This document shows positions 32,325 to 42,559 of a stretch of 64,000 bases of DNA, one piece after another (the first letter of the stretch is position 1; each line of letters starts with the position of its first letter). The translations under genes and the position numbers were made by a program. The DNA lies in contig NC_073305.1 in the NCBI RefSeq assembly GCF_027595985.1, positions 23,120,028 through 23,184,027 of the forward strand, in the 5' to 3' direction. Origin of the DNA: Sorex araneus (lineage: Eukaryota; Chordata; Mammalia; Eulipotyphla; Soricidae). The notes below the pieces were generated by a model that saw nothing but the letters and a program-made list of their open reading frames with translations, was not told where the DNA came from and made no database searches.

Positions 32325-32477
32325 TTTGCCTTAGGGCTATACACAGCGGTGTTCAGGGCTTACTCATGGCTCTGTGCTCAGGGATCACCTGGTGGGGCTT
32401 GAGGGGCCATACGGGGTACTGGGGATCAACTGGGTTGGTCGTGTGCAGTACACCAGGCTGTACTGTTTCTCTAGCCT
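32325..32477 (-). repeat. SOR SINE, diverged
   Basis: TTAGGGCTATACACAGCGG, CTGTGCTCAGGGATCACC, GTACTGTTTCTCTAGCC; reversed, inside the antisense L1. Confidence 0.8.
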
Positions 32478-32518
32478 GAGTTTTAGCATCAGATATATGA
32501 TAGATAATTTTCCTCATT

Positions 32519-32691
32519 TTTTTTTTTTCCTTTTTGGGTCACACCTGGCGATGTACAGGGGTTATTCCTGGCTCTCACTCAGGAATTACTCCTGGCGGTG
32601 CTCAGGGAACCATATGGAATGCTGGGGATCGAACCCGGGTCGGCCGCGTGCAAGGCAAATGCCCTACCCGCTGTGCTATCGCTCCAGCCCC
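32519..32691 (-). repeat. SOR SINE, young, 13-bp TSD, inside L1
   Basis: Near-consensus reverse copy from T-run to CTATCGCTCCAGCCCC. AATTTTCCTCATT flanks it exactly (32506-32518 and 32692-32704), and the L1 sequence continues beyond. Confidence 0.96.
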
Positions 32692-32960
32692 AATTTTCCT
32701 CATTCTTGAGGTTGTCTTTTCACTTAGTTGCTGGTTTCTTTTCTCTTGTTGAAACTTTTTAGTTTATATAGTTCATTTTATTTTTTACTTTTCTGGTCAT
32801 CTTCAAAAATTATTACGACTTATGTAAAGAGGCTTTATTCCTGGTTTCTGTTCTCATAGTTCAATCTTTAATTCATTTCAAGTTGATTTTTATAAGTGAT
32901 AGAAGTTTTATATCCACTTTCATAATTTACATAGGTATACCTAATTTAGTGCTATTTATT

Positions 32961-33144
32961 TATTTATTTTTATTTTTTTGCTTTTTTGGGTCACACCCAA
33001 CAATGCTCAGGGGTTACTCCTGGCTCTGCACTCAGGAATTACCCCTGGTGATGCTCAGGGGATCATATGGGATGCTGGGAATCAAACCCGGGTCTGCCAT
33101 GTGCAAGGCAGACGCCCTACCCGCCATGATATGGCTCCAGCCCC
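32961..33144 (-). repeat. SOR SINE with 16-bp TSD, inside L1
   Basis: T-rich left end, GGGTCACACCCAACAATGC to ATATGGCTCCAGCCCC. Flanks TTTAGTGCTATTTATT (32945-32960) and TTTAGTGCAATTTATT (33145-33160), one mismatch. Confidence 0.93.
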
Positions 33145-33317
33145 TTTAGTGCAATTTATTATAGAGATTTTTCTTCATTGAGTGTACTTCTGTGTGAAAT
33201 ATTAGTGATCATGTACGCTTGGGTTTATTTTAGTGCTCTAAATTTTTTTCTGATTTTTATGCTAGTACCATCCTGGGGTTTTTGTTTGCTTATTTTATAT
33301 ATTTTATTTTATTCCCC

Positions 33318-33505
33318 CTTTTTTTTCTTTGCAGGGGGTGGGGGTGTGGATCCCATACCTGCCTATGGTTGGGGCTTACTCTAGGCTCTGCTCTCAGGGA
33401 TAAGTCCTGTAGGGGCTTGGGAGACCATTGGGGTGCCAGGGGTTGAACCTGAGTTGACTGTGTGCAAAGTAAGCACCTTGCCTACTATATTACCTCTTTA
33501 GTCCT
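33318..33505 (-). repeat. SOR SINE carrying a splice-acceptor-like tail
   Basis: Reversed, diverged copy. Its left end on the + strand reads TTTTTTTCTTTGCAG ending at 33334, a strong match to a 3' splice site in the sense direction of UBE2E1. Confidence 0.8.
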
Positions 33506-33575
33506 CATTCCATATTTTGAAGTAAATTAAGATGAAAAAATATTTAAAAACTTGAATGATACATTTACAGTACTG

Positions 33576-33825
33576 TACTGGAGCAATAGCACAATGGGTA
33601 GGACGTTTGGCTTGCACTTGGCTGACCCGGGATTGATTCCTCCGTCCCTCTCAGTGAGCCCGGCAAACTACCAATAGTATCCTGCCTGCACAGCAGAGCC
33701 TGGCAAGCTACCCATGAAGTATTCGATATGCCAAAAACAGTAACAAGAAGTCTCACAATGGAGACATTACTGGTGCCCGCTTGAGCAAATCGGTGAACAA
33801 CAGGATGACAGTGCTACAGTGCTAC
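33576..33825 (+). repeat. RTE-tailed SINE, full copy
   Basis: SOR-like tRNA head (CTGGAGCAATAGCACAATGGG, then GACCCGGGATTGATTCC), then a different body (AGCCCGGCAAACTACC, GAGCCTGGCAAGCTACC, TATGCCAAAAACAGTAACAA) and CACAATGGAGACATTACTGG with GAGCAAATCGGTGAACAAC. It ends in CAGTGCTA repeats, not poly-A. The last 60 bases before the tail can be read as QWRHYWCPLEQIGEQQDD, the end of an RTE-type LINE protein. Confidence 0.82.
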
Positions 33826-34484
33826 TATCAGTAGCCTAAGCTTACATTGTGAAGAAAATCAAGTACCATCCTGTTTTGATGACTATAACTTGATAGTGTG
33901 TCTTGGGATTAGGAAGTCAGAATACCTCTTTGTTCTTTTCTGTGGTTTTTGTTTTGCTATTCAAGCTCTCTTCTGTTTCAGTATAAACTTTAGGAATGTT
34001 TTTATGACTTCTGTAAATAATGCCATGAGAATTGTAGTAAGAGTTGTATTGACTCTAGATTGCTTTCGGTAGTGTTGACATTTTAATAATACTAATTCTT
34101 CCAATGAATAAACAAAATATCTTTCCATTTATTCATGTCTTTAATTTCTTTCATCAGTAGCTTGTAGTTTTCAGAGTAGAGCCTTTTACTTATATGACTT
34201 TCTCCTGCTTTATTATTTTTGATATTACTAAAAATGGGATTGATTTATTTTTCACAAAATTTGGTACTGTGTAAAGTTATTTTTTAATGGGTAGACTCTG
34301 GAGTGATGAAAAGTTTGAAAACAGTGATGTTTGTAAGTAATTAACATTGTGAGTGTAGTTAATGACACTGAAATGTGCACTTAGATTGGTTAAGTGGCAT
34401 ATTACACTACAATAAAAATATCATTGTTAATATATCAATTTTTTTTAGAAAAATTAGCTTAGATTATGGGGATTAAAATGTCAG

Positions 34485-34576
34485 GACTCTTGATTTCACT
34501 CACGAATGACCCCTAATCATATGTGGTGCTGGTAGTTCGAACTGCAAGGCAAATGAGGTACTGTTCTCTCCAGCCC
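34485..34576 (-). repeat. SOR SINE fragment
   Basis: CTCACGAATGACCCC, AAGGCAAATGAGGTACTGTTCTCTCCAGCCC; body mostly lost. The following SOR copy begins directly at its head end. Confidence 0.6.
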
Positions 34577-34761
34577 ATTTTTTTTTTTTTTTTTTTTGCT
34601 TTTTGGGTCACACCCGGCAATACACAGGGGTTACTCCCGGCTCTGCACTCAGGAATCACTCCTGGTGGTGCTCAGGGGACCATGTGGGATGCTGGGAATC
34701 GAACTCGGGTTGGCCGCGTGCAAGGCAAACGCCCTACCCGCTGTGCTATCACTCCAGCCCC
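34577..34761 (-). repeat. SOR SINE, near-consensus
   Basis: T18, GCTTTTTGGGTCACACCCGG through TGTGCTATCACTCCAGCCCCC. Young copy next to an older one. Confidence 0.95.
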
Positions 34762-35289
34762 CTCTCTAGCTGTTTTGAGGTATCTTATAAAGGAAACCAA
34801 TGTTAAATTCCTGTCTTAAGACTTAAAAGCTACTGGAATTCATAATCTAGAAAAGATGACCAAAAAATGCATTCAGTTTGAATTATTTTAGAAACATAAG
34901 CATTATTTGGAAAGTAATAAATACTTTAAACATGTTATTGATCTCAGAGAAGAAGGGATTACTTTGACCTGAGTGAGAGGTCACATAGTCGTTAACAGTT
35001 AGAACTGAGCATCTCAATAAAGATAGAGCAAGGGTTAAGTGGACTTTGTGGAAACTACAAGACTGTATACAGTGTTTAGCGTATTGCCACCACTTAGTAG
35101 GCCTTCAGCAAATATTTGCAGTTTTATGATATGTCTGAGTCTGTTTTAAATCAATCATGAAACTCTCAGATCTACCTGGCTTGCTTCTAGAATTGACAAA
35201 TTAAGTAGATGATAAAAATAAAAGACGGACTATACTTTCTGGATTTTTGCCTCACCTCTTTCTTTTTTCTTCTTCTTTTTTTTCTCTTT
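34762..35289. other. Single-copy intronic DNA with a MIR/L2 end
   Basis: At 35060-35120 ACAGTGTTTAGCGTATTGCC, TTCAGCAAATATTTGCAG resembles an L2/MIR end. Otherwise nothing recognised. Confidence 0.45.
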
Positions 35290-35545
35290 TTTCCTTTTCC
35301 AGACCTGTTTGGGGTCACTCTCAGCAGGGCTTATGAGACCTGATGGCATCCAGCCCTCTTTCATGAAATGTGCTCAGTCCCTTGAGTTATCTCTTCTGGT
35401 TTTTGGTTATAACCTCTGATGCTTGGAGACTGCCTCTGGCTTGACTCTAGGGGTTACTCCTGGCAGTGCTCAGGTGACCACATGGTGCTGGAGCTCAAAT
35501 GCCCAGGACTTTGGTATGCAAGTTGTGTGCTCCAACCTGTTAAGC
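35290..35545 (-). repeat. Two degenerate SOR copies in tandem
   Basis: A first copy to about 35400 (GGGGTCACTCTCAGCAGGG, TTGAGTTATCTCTTCTGG), then a second (GGGGTTACTCCTGGCAGTGC, CATGGTGCTGGAGC, CCAACCTGTTAAGCC). Both reversed. Confidence 0.7.
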
Positions 35546-36089
35546 CTCAGCTTTTTTAATTGGAAAGAATAATAAAGAGAACACCCTCTTCTTTCACTGA
35601 CTAATCAGCTATTGAGATGTCATCATGTTTGCTTTGTTTCTCTCATTGCTATGTATTTATTTTGTAGAATAATTGAAAGAAAGTTGCCATCATCCTGATG
35701 CTTCTGTGTGTTTAGGTTAACGTGCATTGACTCTAAAGTGGATGGTAGGAGTATGAAGCTGAATTCAGAGTTGAAAGTTTGGTCAATAAAGTACCAATCA
35801 TTATGATCTAATGATTACCAAAGAGTGGAAGAAGGATCAAATGTACTCTGAGCAGTGTCTACTAATGAAGGATGGAAAACTAAACCATATCTGGGAAAAA
35901 AATGAAGCAAGCTAGGAGAGTGCTAGGTTACTTTAAAGCCCTAGAGGAGGTCAAAAGAATTTTTCTTCTTTAAACTTTAAAGTGTAAAGTTGAGTGTGCT
36001 TAGTAGACTGAGAGGGAAAGAGGAAAAGGTGAAAATGTGGTAGCAGGAGATGTGGCTTTTAAGCATGATTGTAGACTGAAAGAATGTGG

Positions 36090-36265
36090 AACTGAGGGAT
36101 CAGAGGCATAGAACACCAGGTAGGGCATTTGCCTTGTTCACATCTGTCCTGGGTTTGATCCCAGGATCCATGTAGTTCCCTGAGCACCATCAGGAGTGAT
36201 AACTGAGTGCATAGCCAGAAGTAACCCCTGAACATTGCCAGATGTGGGCCCCTGAAAAAACAAGG
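36090..36265 (+). repeat. SOR SINE, diverged
   Basis: GATCAGAGGCATAGAACACC, GGGTTTGATCCCAGG, TGAGCACCATCAGGAGTG; forward. Confidence 0.8.
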
Positions 36266-36569
36266 CAGAAAAAGGGATAGGGGATATGGAATTGAAGTCA
36301 TAAGTGGAGATCATATATTTAGAAAGGCTGATAGCCTAGAAGAAAAGAAAAAAAAAATAAAAAGCAAAGCACACAAAATTTGGATCTTATGGTTTAAGAG
36401 AATGTCTTCACTACTCTTTCAGAAAATGATGGAAAGAGCTAGGGAAACTGCTGTCACATTTTTGTGTTCATTTCTGGCAATATTTTTAGTTGGCACCCAA
36501 GGTGTTTTGGCATTTTTCACCTTCCTGAAATCACAGAGAAGCTCTGGACTGTAATAGGGTTAAAAAAAA

Positions 36570-36735
36570 AAAAAGCCAGGGTCAGTGCTGCAGGCTAGAT
36601 TGAGAAGCTTTATAAAGAAAACACCAAGCTTTATAAAGAAAACATGTTTTGATTGCATGAGGTCCAAGTTTGATCCTGTCTGTGCATGCATGGTCCCCTG
36701 TCCTTATTCAGTGTGATCCTTCCCCCTTTTAAAAA
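36570..36735 (+). repeat. SOR-like relic with a 17-bp internal duplication
   Basis: AAGCTTTATAAAGAAAACA occurs twice (about 36606 and 36629). GGTCCAAGTTTGATCCTG and CATGGTCCCCTG are the surviving SOR words. Confidence 0.5.
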
Positions 36736-36954
36736 AATGAAAGAAATATATCATTGATTCATTTATCTTAACATTATGCAGTCATTGTTTGCCAGTCTAG
36801 TTCTAAAACTAGTCTAACTACTAGGTTCTTTTAGAGATTTTTGGCAGCCAGCTCAGATATCTGACACTTTGTCCATCATCAGTATAGTGAAACAGGGTTT
36901 CTTCACAAGCTACCCCACCCCATCATCCCCCCCCTCTTCGCCGCCCTTATTTTA

Positions 36955-37310
36955 TAGTGGGGCCAGTGGGTGTTTGAGCCACACTCGGTGGTGTCCAGGC
37001 TACTCCTGACTCTAGGAGCCAGGGGACCATAGATGGTGACAGATCCAGCTGATCACCATATGTAAAGCAAGCAAGCTCCCACAGATGTGTGCCTTTCTCT
37101 CTCCTCTCCTCATAAGCCCAACCATTTCACTCAGTATTTTTGTGTATGGTGGGTGGGGAAGTTGCCTGTCTTGTTACCCACATAATGTTCCTGGCCCTGT
37201 GCTCAGGAGTGACCCCTGGAGGTGCTTAAGTGTGTTCTCTGGGATTTGAACAAGGGTCATGGCCACTGTAGACACATGTGCCTTACAGGTGTACATATTT
37301 TGTCTCCTGC
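36955..37310 (-). repeat. Two degenerate SOR copies in tandem
   Basis: First to about 37095 (GAGCCACACTCGGTGGTG, CAGGGGACCATAGATGG). Second from about 37145 (CTGTGCTCAGGAGTGACCCC, GGGATTTGAACAAGGG). Reversed orientation. Confidence 0.65.
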
Positions 37311-37820
37311 TTTTCCTCAGTCTCTTTCATGCAGAATTGGTCTGAAATAAAGGTTTCTCAATCCCTTTCGAGGAAAAAACCTTGATGGAAGTAAGCAAAC
37401 ACAGCTTTCTGAGACCCAGGTACGCCTACTCCCCTTCCCCATCTAGGATGTCGGCCCTCTCAGAGTGTGAGAGGGAAACAAGAGACCTGGTAACTGGTAC
37501 TGGAGAATGCTTCGAATTCTCTGGAAACTTCTTACTTCATAGGCTCAGAAGTGCGTTAGAGTTGCTGTTTGGAAACTAAGTCCAGAAACTAGTAAGCTAG
37601 TGGCTCTTTTCTTAAAGCATAAGATAAGTGAATATGGATTGCATTGGAGTGTTTATGCCATGCCACATAGATGATAAATCTGTGGGAGGCAAAGGGGATG
37701 TCTCCAGTCAAGAAAGTTCTGTGAAGACAGTCATTTTCATAGGCAGAACACAAGAAACTTGTGACTGGATTTTGCTCCTTGGGTCAGGATACTGCTCACC
37801 AATACTTGCATTAACGAAGT
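37311..37820. other. Single-copy intronic DNA
   Basis: No repeat or exon recognised in these 500 bases. A 65-codon + frame (37382-37579) has no known domain. Confidence 0.45.
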
Positions 37821-38056
37821 AGTAGCACTGTAGCACTGTCGCACTGACGTCCCATTGTTCATCAGTTTGCTTGAGCGGGCACCAGTAACATCTCCATTGT
37901 GAGACTTGTTACTGTTCTTGGCGTATCGAATACTGAGGCTGTGCTGGCGGGAAACTCTCGGAAGCTTGCTGGGCTCTCCGAGAGGGACAGAGGAATTGAA
38001 CCCGGGTCAGCTGCGTGTAAGGCAAACGCCCTACCCACTGTGCTATAGCTCCAGTT
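37821..38056 (-). repeat. RTE-tailed SINE, full copy, antisense
   Basis: Reversed arrangement: TAGCACTGTAGCACTGTCGC tail repeats at left, TGAGCGGGCACCAGTAAC, GGCGTATCGAATACTG, GGGCTCTCCGAGAGGGACAG body, and the tRNA head at right (GTGCTATAGCTCCAG). Confidence 0.85.
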
Positions 38057-38117
38057 CAACAAGATAGTAAAGAGCTGAATTCTACTTGCATTCTGAAGAT
38101 TGCATTCTTCATCAGTG

Positions 38118-38195
38118 GGCTGGGGATGTGGCTTAGCAGTAGAGACCCAGTAGTTGGTTCCCCAAACACAGTGAGTGACAGTGAGATAGCAGCCT
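38118..38195 (+). repeat. Possible other tRNA-SINE head
   Basis: GGGCTGGGGATGTGGCTTAGCAG and AGTTGGTTCCCCAAACAC look like a tRNA-derived head of a different subtype. Too short to classify. Confidence 0.35.
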
Positions 38196-38859
38196 AAAGA
38201 AAGGAACTGGTATGCTTCAGCTCCTTACTTAGCATTCAGTAGTGCGTTTTCTACAGTATTGAAGTCAGATATAACACCTGACTTGATTCTAGAGACCTGT
38301 GTTGGTCCTAAATTTAAATAATGGCAGTAGCAATCATCACACAGGTCCCAGTAGAGTCTCTAGCCTTGAGATGATGGTCATTATATATAATATCAGGACA
38401 TTGGGCGTCAATTTATTTAAATTGATAGGAAAATGATATTGGGATGGGCTCTAGAAAGTGCCATAAAACATATCAGAACACATTCAGATAGCAGTAGATG
38501 CTTAGAATGATCTCACTGAACAGTTTGAGATAAGATATAGCTCAAAAAGTCAGGATTCCAATCAGTGTTGTGCAAGAGTAACAGCAGCATGAGTATGTCA
38601 CACCACAGTCATTTAAAATAGTGTCTGCTATATGCTAGGTAGTTGCCTAAAACAGACCTGGCCTTTCTGGCTTGTGGAACTTGAATCTTAGGCAACAGCA
38701 GACACCAGGGAAGTAGAAGGATTAGTAACCATATGTTTTGTTGGTCAGTAAGATAATTGGGGAGGTGGGTTATTTTTAGCAGAGCTTCTTAAACCTTTTC
38801 AGACACTTGTAACACCTCTCATGAAAGACTTTTTCTTTCTTTTCTTTTCTTTTTAACTT
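38196..38859. other. Single-copy intronic DNA
   Basis: Nothing recognised; AT-rich with a pyrimidine run (CTTTCTTTTC) at its right end that belongs to the next SINE. Confidence 0.45.
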
Positions 38860-39020
38860 TGTGTTTTTTGGTTTGGCACCACACCTAATTATGCTTAGGT
38901 TACTCTTGTACGCCTGGCTCTGGCCTCAGATGTTTGCTAGGGAACAGATGATGCTGGAGATCTAACTGGGATCACCTACATGCACAGCAATCGCTTTAAC
39001 CCCTGTACTGTCTTCCCAGC
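38860..39020 (-). repeat. SOR SINE, diverged
   Basis: GGTTTGGCACCACACCTAATTATGC, GCTGGAGATCTAACTGGG, CTGTCTTCCCAGCC; reversed. Confidence 0.75.
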
Positions 39021-39049
39021 CTCATTGTCTGAGAATGATATGTTAAACT

Positions 39050-39400
39050 TTAGTTGTGGTGTTCATGTACACCTGCTGGAAATTGTACACATGGTTTATT
39101 AAGTGCAAGAGCCCCAAACACAATTACTGGGATTGTGCTCAGTGCATGTGGATGGCATCAGGGGGCAATGATTTGATACTTGCTTGCAAGCTTAGTCCTT
39201 TTAGCCATTTGAGCCATTCCATAGGTTCCTGGATTATTTTCCTCATCCCAGGTTTGCACACTCTTGGCAGTGGTGCTTGCTAGAGGGCACACACTTTGGT
39301 TGTGGTACTTGCACACATTTACTGGCTGCTGCACTGGAGATGACATAATTTTTGTGTCTCTGGGGATCCCAGTGGCAGTGCCATTAGGGCAGCAGTTGGC
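39050..39400 (-). repeat. Third tRNA-SINE-like repeat, decayed
   Basis: GTTGTGGTGTTCATGTACACC, GTTGTGGTACTTGCACAC and CTGGGGATCCCAGTGG are shared with the 31210 copy. Possibly two overlapping copies. Confidence 0.45.
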
Positions 39401-39519
39401 ACTTGCATCCCGGCAGTGGATCTAATTTTGCATCTTCGTGCTCACAAAGCTACCAGTAGTTTATGATATTCTCACCAGGTAGAATTATGTTTATCTAGAG
39501 AAACTAGTTTTCCTGATTT

Positions 39520-39690
39520 TGTTTATTTTGGGGCCACACTTGGTAATGTTCAGTGGTTACTCCTGACTCTGCACTCAAGAATAACTCCTGGCAGTGCTCA
39601 GGGGAACACATAGGGTGCTAGAGATAAACCCCACTGGCCATGTACAAGGCAAGCACCATACCCACTATACTATTTGTTCCAACCCTTGGT
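39520..39690 (-). repeat. SOR SINE, diverged full copy
   Basis: GGGGCCACACTTGGTAATG, GGCAGTGCTCAGGGGAAC, ACTATACTATTTGTTCCAACCC; reversed. Confidence 0.82.
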
Positions 39691-39819
39691 TTACCTTATT
39701 TTTCTGTGAAGGCAGATTTTCTTGACATCACACATAGTTTTTTTCTTGAGAAGAGCCTTTCTCTTTAGTTCTCAGAGAGTTTTTCTGTCTTTTCCTCTCA
39801 GTATTTATTGTTTCTTTGT

Positions 39820-39938
39820 TTTAGGGCCACATTGGGGGCTACTTCTGTTTATGTGGGGATGACTCCTGGCATATTTTTGGGGTTCTCGGTATTGAACAAA
39901 GTATGCATTGTAACCCTTCAAGCTATCTCTCTGGCCAT
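39820..39938 (-). repeat. SOR SINE fragment
   Basis: GGGCCACATTGGGGGC and AAGCTATCTCTCTGGCC frame a shortened, reversed copy. Confidence 0.6.
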
Positions 39939-40095
39939 GGTTTCCTCTTCGAACATTTCTTACTACATTCATGTTTGTCAGCGTGCATGTAAATATCATA
40001 GTTAATATTGTCATGTACATGCCATAAGTAAACAGTGCAAGGCTTATGTATTGCATCTTTATGAGTTCCTTTGCAGTTTAAAATGCTAGGCACTA

Positions 40096-40288
40096 AGTCA
40101 CTGTCACCCCGTTGCTCATCTATTTGTTTGAGTGGGCACCAGTAACGTCTCTCATTGTGAGACTTATTGTTACTGTCTTTGGCATATCCAGTACGCCACG
40201 GGTAGCTTGCCGGCTCTCCGAGAGGGGCAAAGAAATCAAACACGGGTCGGCTGCATGAAAGGTGAACGCCCTACCGCTGTGCTAGCAC
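40096..40288 (-). repeat. RTE-tailed SINE with 8-bp TSD
   Basis: Tail GTCACTGTCACCCC, GAGTGGGCACCAGTAACG, GGCATATCCAGTACGCC, head at right. AGGCACTA flanks it exactly (40088-40095 and 40289-40296). The reverse strand reads RRYWCPLKQIDEQ before the tail. Confidence 0.85.
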
Positions 40289-40427
40289 AGGCACTAGGTG
40301 AATTAAAAAATTTATTTCCTGCCGTTCCTAAATTTTCTTAACCTGCATTAATTTGCATCAACCTTTTGTATACTCTGTTCATACTCATGAATGTATTAGA
40401 ATGAATAGATTCATGTGTTGACTTTTT

Positions 40428-40583
40428 TTTATTATTATTAGTTTGGTTTTTGGGCCAAACCCAGTGATGCTCAGGGCTTACTCCTAGCAATGCTCAGGGG
40501 ACTGTATGGGATGCCGGAGATCGAACCCACATCAGCTGCTTGTAAGACAAGCACCCTACCTGCTATACCATCATTCCCACCCC
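40428..40583 (-). repeat. SOR SINE with 17-bp TSD
   Basis: GTTTTTGGGCCAAACCCAG, GGGATGCCGGAGATCGAACC, CATCATTCCCACCCC. Flanks TCATGTGTTGACTTTTT (40411-40427) and TCATGTGTTAACTTTTT (40584-40600). Confidence 0.9.
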
Positions 40584-40600
40584 TCATGTGTTAACTTTTT

Positions 40601-41099
40601 ATTTAAACTTGTGTCAGCTTTGACAGTGTTATTATATTAAATTTGTTCATCGTTTTAAGATTGACTATGTTAATACTTTACATTATACCTGTGAATATAT
40701 TTTTTTGTACGTGAAAATTTTAATTCACTTATCTACCACTTGTTTCAGGCTTACATATTATATCCTGATGAGTTCTATTGCAGTTTAACTCTTGGTTCTG
40801 TTGATAATTGATACGGTCCTTTTTCTGAGTGAGGTTGGTCTTGTGAAGACACACATTTATAGATTACATTCAGTAACTTGGTTACTGTTGAATATAGCTA
40901 AGAATTTCACATTAGAAAATGTCCTATGGTGCAAATGGTTTTTTGTAGAGACTTCCTATCAGAACAGTACATGTTTGGGTCTGAAAATTCAGACACTAGA
41001 TTCTGATTCTGATTTGGAATATTGGAGTCTCAGGGTTATATCACACAATGATCTTAAAGATCTAATTAGTAGTTTTATGGGGAATTTGGGAATCTCCCA
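40601..41099. other. Single-copy intronic DNA
   Basis: A 111-codon + frame (40792-41127) crosses it, but has no known domain and its end lies in a SINE relic. Treated as non-coding. Confidence 0.4.
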
Positions 41100-41265
41100 A
41101 GCTCTGTTCAGAGGGCCCCTTTGGTGATCCGGCCACCTTGGTGGTACTTTGGGACCCGTAGGGCAGTACAGAGATGCTTGGGGAATGGTATGGTGCTGGG
41201 GATCAAACCTGGGTTGTCAGCATGCCTGTGTTTCAGTCCCTGTCTTACCTTCTCTGGCCTTTATC
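41100..41265 (-). repeat. SOR SINE, degenerate
   Basis: GGTGCTGGGGATCAAACCTGGG and CTTACCTTCTCTGGCC are reversed SOR words; the left part is poorly preserved. Confidence 0.6.
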
Positions 41266-41313
41266 TAGTGTCTCTTTATTCATATCCCAAAAGTTATAAG
41301 GAATCACCTTTTT

Positions 41314-41481
41314 TTTTTTTTTTTGGGTCACACCCGGCAATGCACAGGAGTTACTCCTGGCTCTTCACTCAGGAATTACCCCTGGCGGTGCTCAGGGGAC
41401 CATATGGGATGCTGGGATTTGAACCTGGGTCGGCCGAGTGCAAGGCAAACGCCCTACCCGCTGTGCTATCTCTCCAGCCCC
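41314..41481 (-). repeat. SOR SINE, young, with TSD
   Basis: TTTTGGGTCACACCCGGC to TATCTCTCCAGCCCC. AGGAATCACCTTTTT flanks it (41299-41313, merging into the T-run, and 41482-41496). Confidence 0.95.
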
Positions 41482-41574
41482 AGGAATCACCTTTTTATTA
41501 GTTTTACTAATATGGTATACAACATTAACTTTGTTCTAAGAAGTTGGTTCTTATGATTGCTATTGGGATAAAGG

Positions 41575-41695
41575 GGGTGGGGCCACACATAGATATTTGG
41601 GGTCTACTTCAGCCCAGTGCCTGGGGTTACCCATGGCAGTGCTCAGAGACCCTGTGGTGCTGGGTTTTGACACATCAAAGATAAGCGCCTTAAAC
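41575..41695 (-). repeat. SOR SINE, degenerate
   Basis: GGGGCCACACATAGATATTTGG, GGCAGTGCTCAGAGACCC, GTGGTGCTGGG; reversed. Confidence 0.65.
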
Positions 41696-41708
41696 TATAG
41701 AGGTTTTG

Positions 41709-41898
41709 ATTTCTTTATTTGCGTGGGGGTGGGTGGGGGAGGGTTCACACCCAGTGGCACTCAGGGGTTACTCCTGGTTCTGCACTTGGGAATTATTCCT
41801 GCCGGTGCTCTGGGAATCAAATGGGATGCCGGGGATCGGACCCAGGTTGGCCGCATGCAAGGCAAATGCCCTACCCACTGTACTATCGCTCTGTCCCC
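41709..41898 (-). repeat. SOR SINE with 11-bp TSD
   Basis: GGTTCACACCCAGTGGC to TACTATCGCTCTGTCCCC. TAGAGGTTTTG flanks it exactly (41698-41708 and 41899-41909). Its T-run has been lost or replaced by G-rich sequence. Confidence 0.93.
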
Positions 41899-42004
41899 TA
41901 GAGGTTTTGTTCTAGTGCGTCTTTTATACTAAATAAGTATTTTGGAGAGAAATTCCTTCTGATTCTTCAAATAGCTTTCACAGTTTAGAAATATTTCTTA
42001 TTTT

Positions 42005-42122
42005 GGGGGGAGAATTGAGCCGCTCCCAGTGACACTTGGAGACCTTATGTGATGCGAGGGACAGGACTGGGGTGTCAGTTACATGCAAGGCAAGTGCATT
42101 ATCCCTTGTGCTCTCTGGCCCC
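42005..42122 (-). repeat. SOR SINE, degenerate
   Basis: GCTCCCAGTGACACTTGGAGACC, ATGCAAGGCAAGTGC, GCTCTCTGGCCCC; reversed and shortened. Confidence 0.6.
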
Positions 42123-42559
42123 CAAATGTTCTCTGCCCACTAACTTTGACAATTTCTAAATAAATTGCATCGAGAAGTAGTTTTATTTCTGTAATGTGAA
42201 GTCTTAAGCCTGGATTCTATGGCGTAGGTCACTGGATGCTATGGAGGCAACCAGTACCTCACGACACTTGCCCGAGTTACTGCTGTCTGGAAGGGATTGA
42301 GCGATTGGGAGACATTCTTGGGAGTATTGATAGGACTCAGCAATTAGGTGCTGCCAGAGGAAAGAAATACAGAACCACAGATATTGACTGCCTTAGGGCT
42401 ATTCTCTCCAAGTAACTGGAGAGAATCTCTCCTCCCTTATACTCTGAGGAATGCTTGTGTGTGTGTGTTGGCGGGGGGGTGGTGGCAGGGGCTGTTGGGG
42501 GATGGAACCTTCCAAGTGGTCCACAGGGAGAGGAAGGGGACAGCTTTTTGTGATACTTG

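Larger units (their letters stand above)
29771..34275 (-). mobile_element. Ancient L1M fragment (ORF2 to 3' UTR), antisense, broken by insertions
   Basis: L1 words in reverse order appear in pieces. At 29771-30100 is the 3' UTR (GATTACCACAATAGGTTCAAC, TAACTTGTAACTGGAAGTC, CATAATGCCTTCAAGGTTATC). At 31430-31761 is the ORF2 end (TTTTGAGAATCCTCCATGC, GATGGCCATTCTAATGGG, GTCTGTTCAGGTCCTTTGAC). Further ORF2 lies at 32478-32518, 32705-32960, 33161-33317 and 33835-34275 (ATTCTTCCAATGAATAAAC, TTTCTTTCATCAGTAGC). Stops and indels occur throughout. About 250 bp before the 3' UTR are missing or replaced. Confidence 0.88.

Noticed and set aside
40792-41127. 111-codon + frame in intron 3
   Set aside because: No recognisable domain, no splice signals with the right phase for UBE2E1, and the end lies in a SOR relic.
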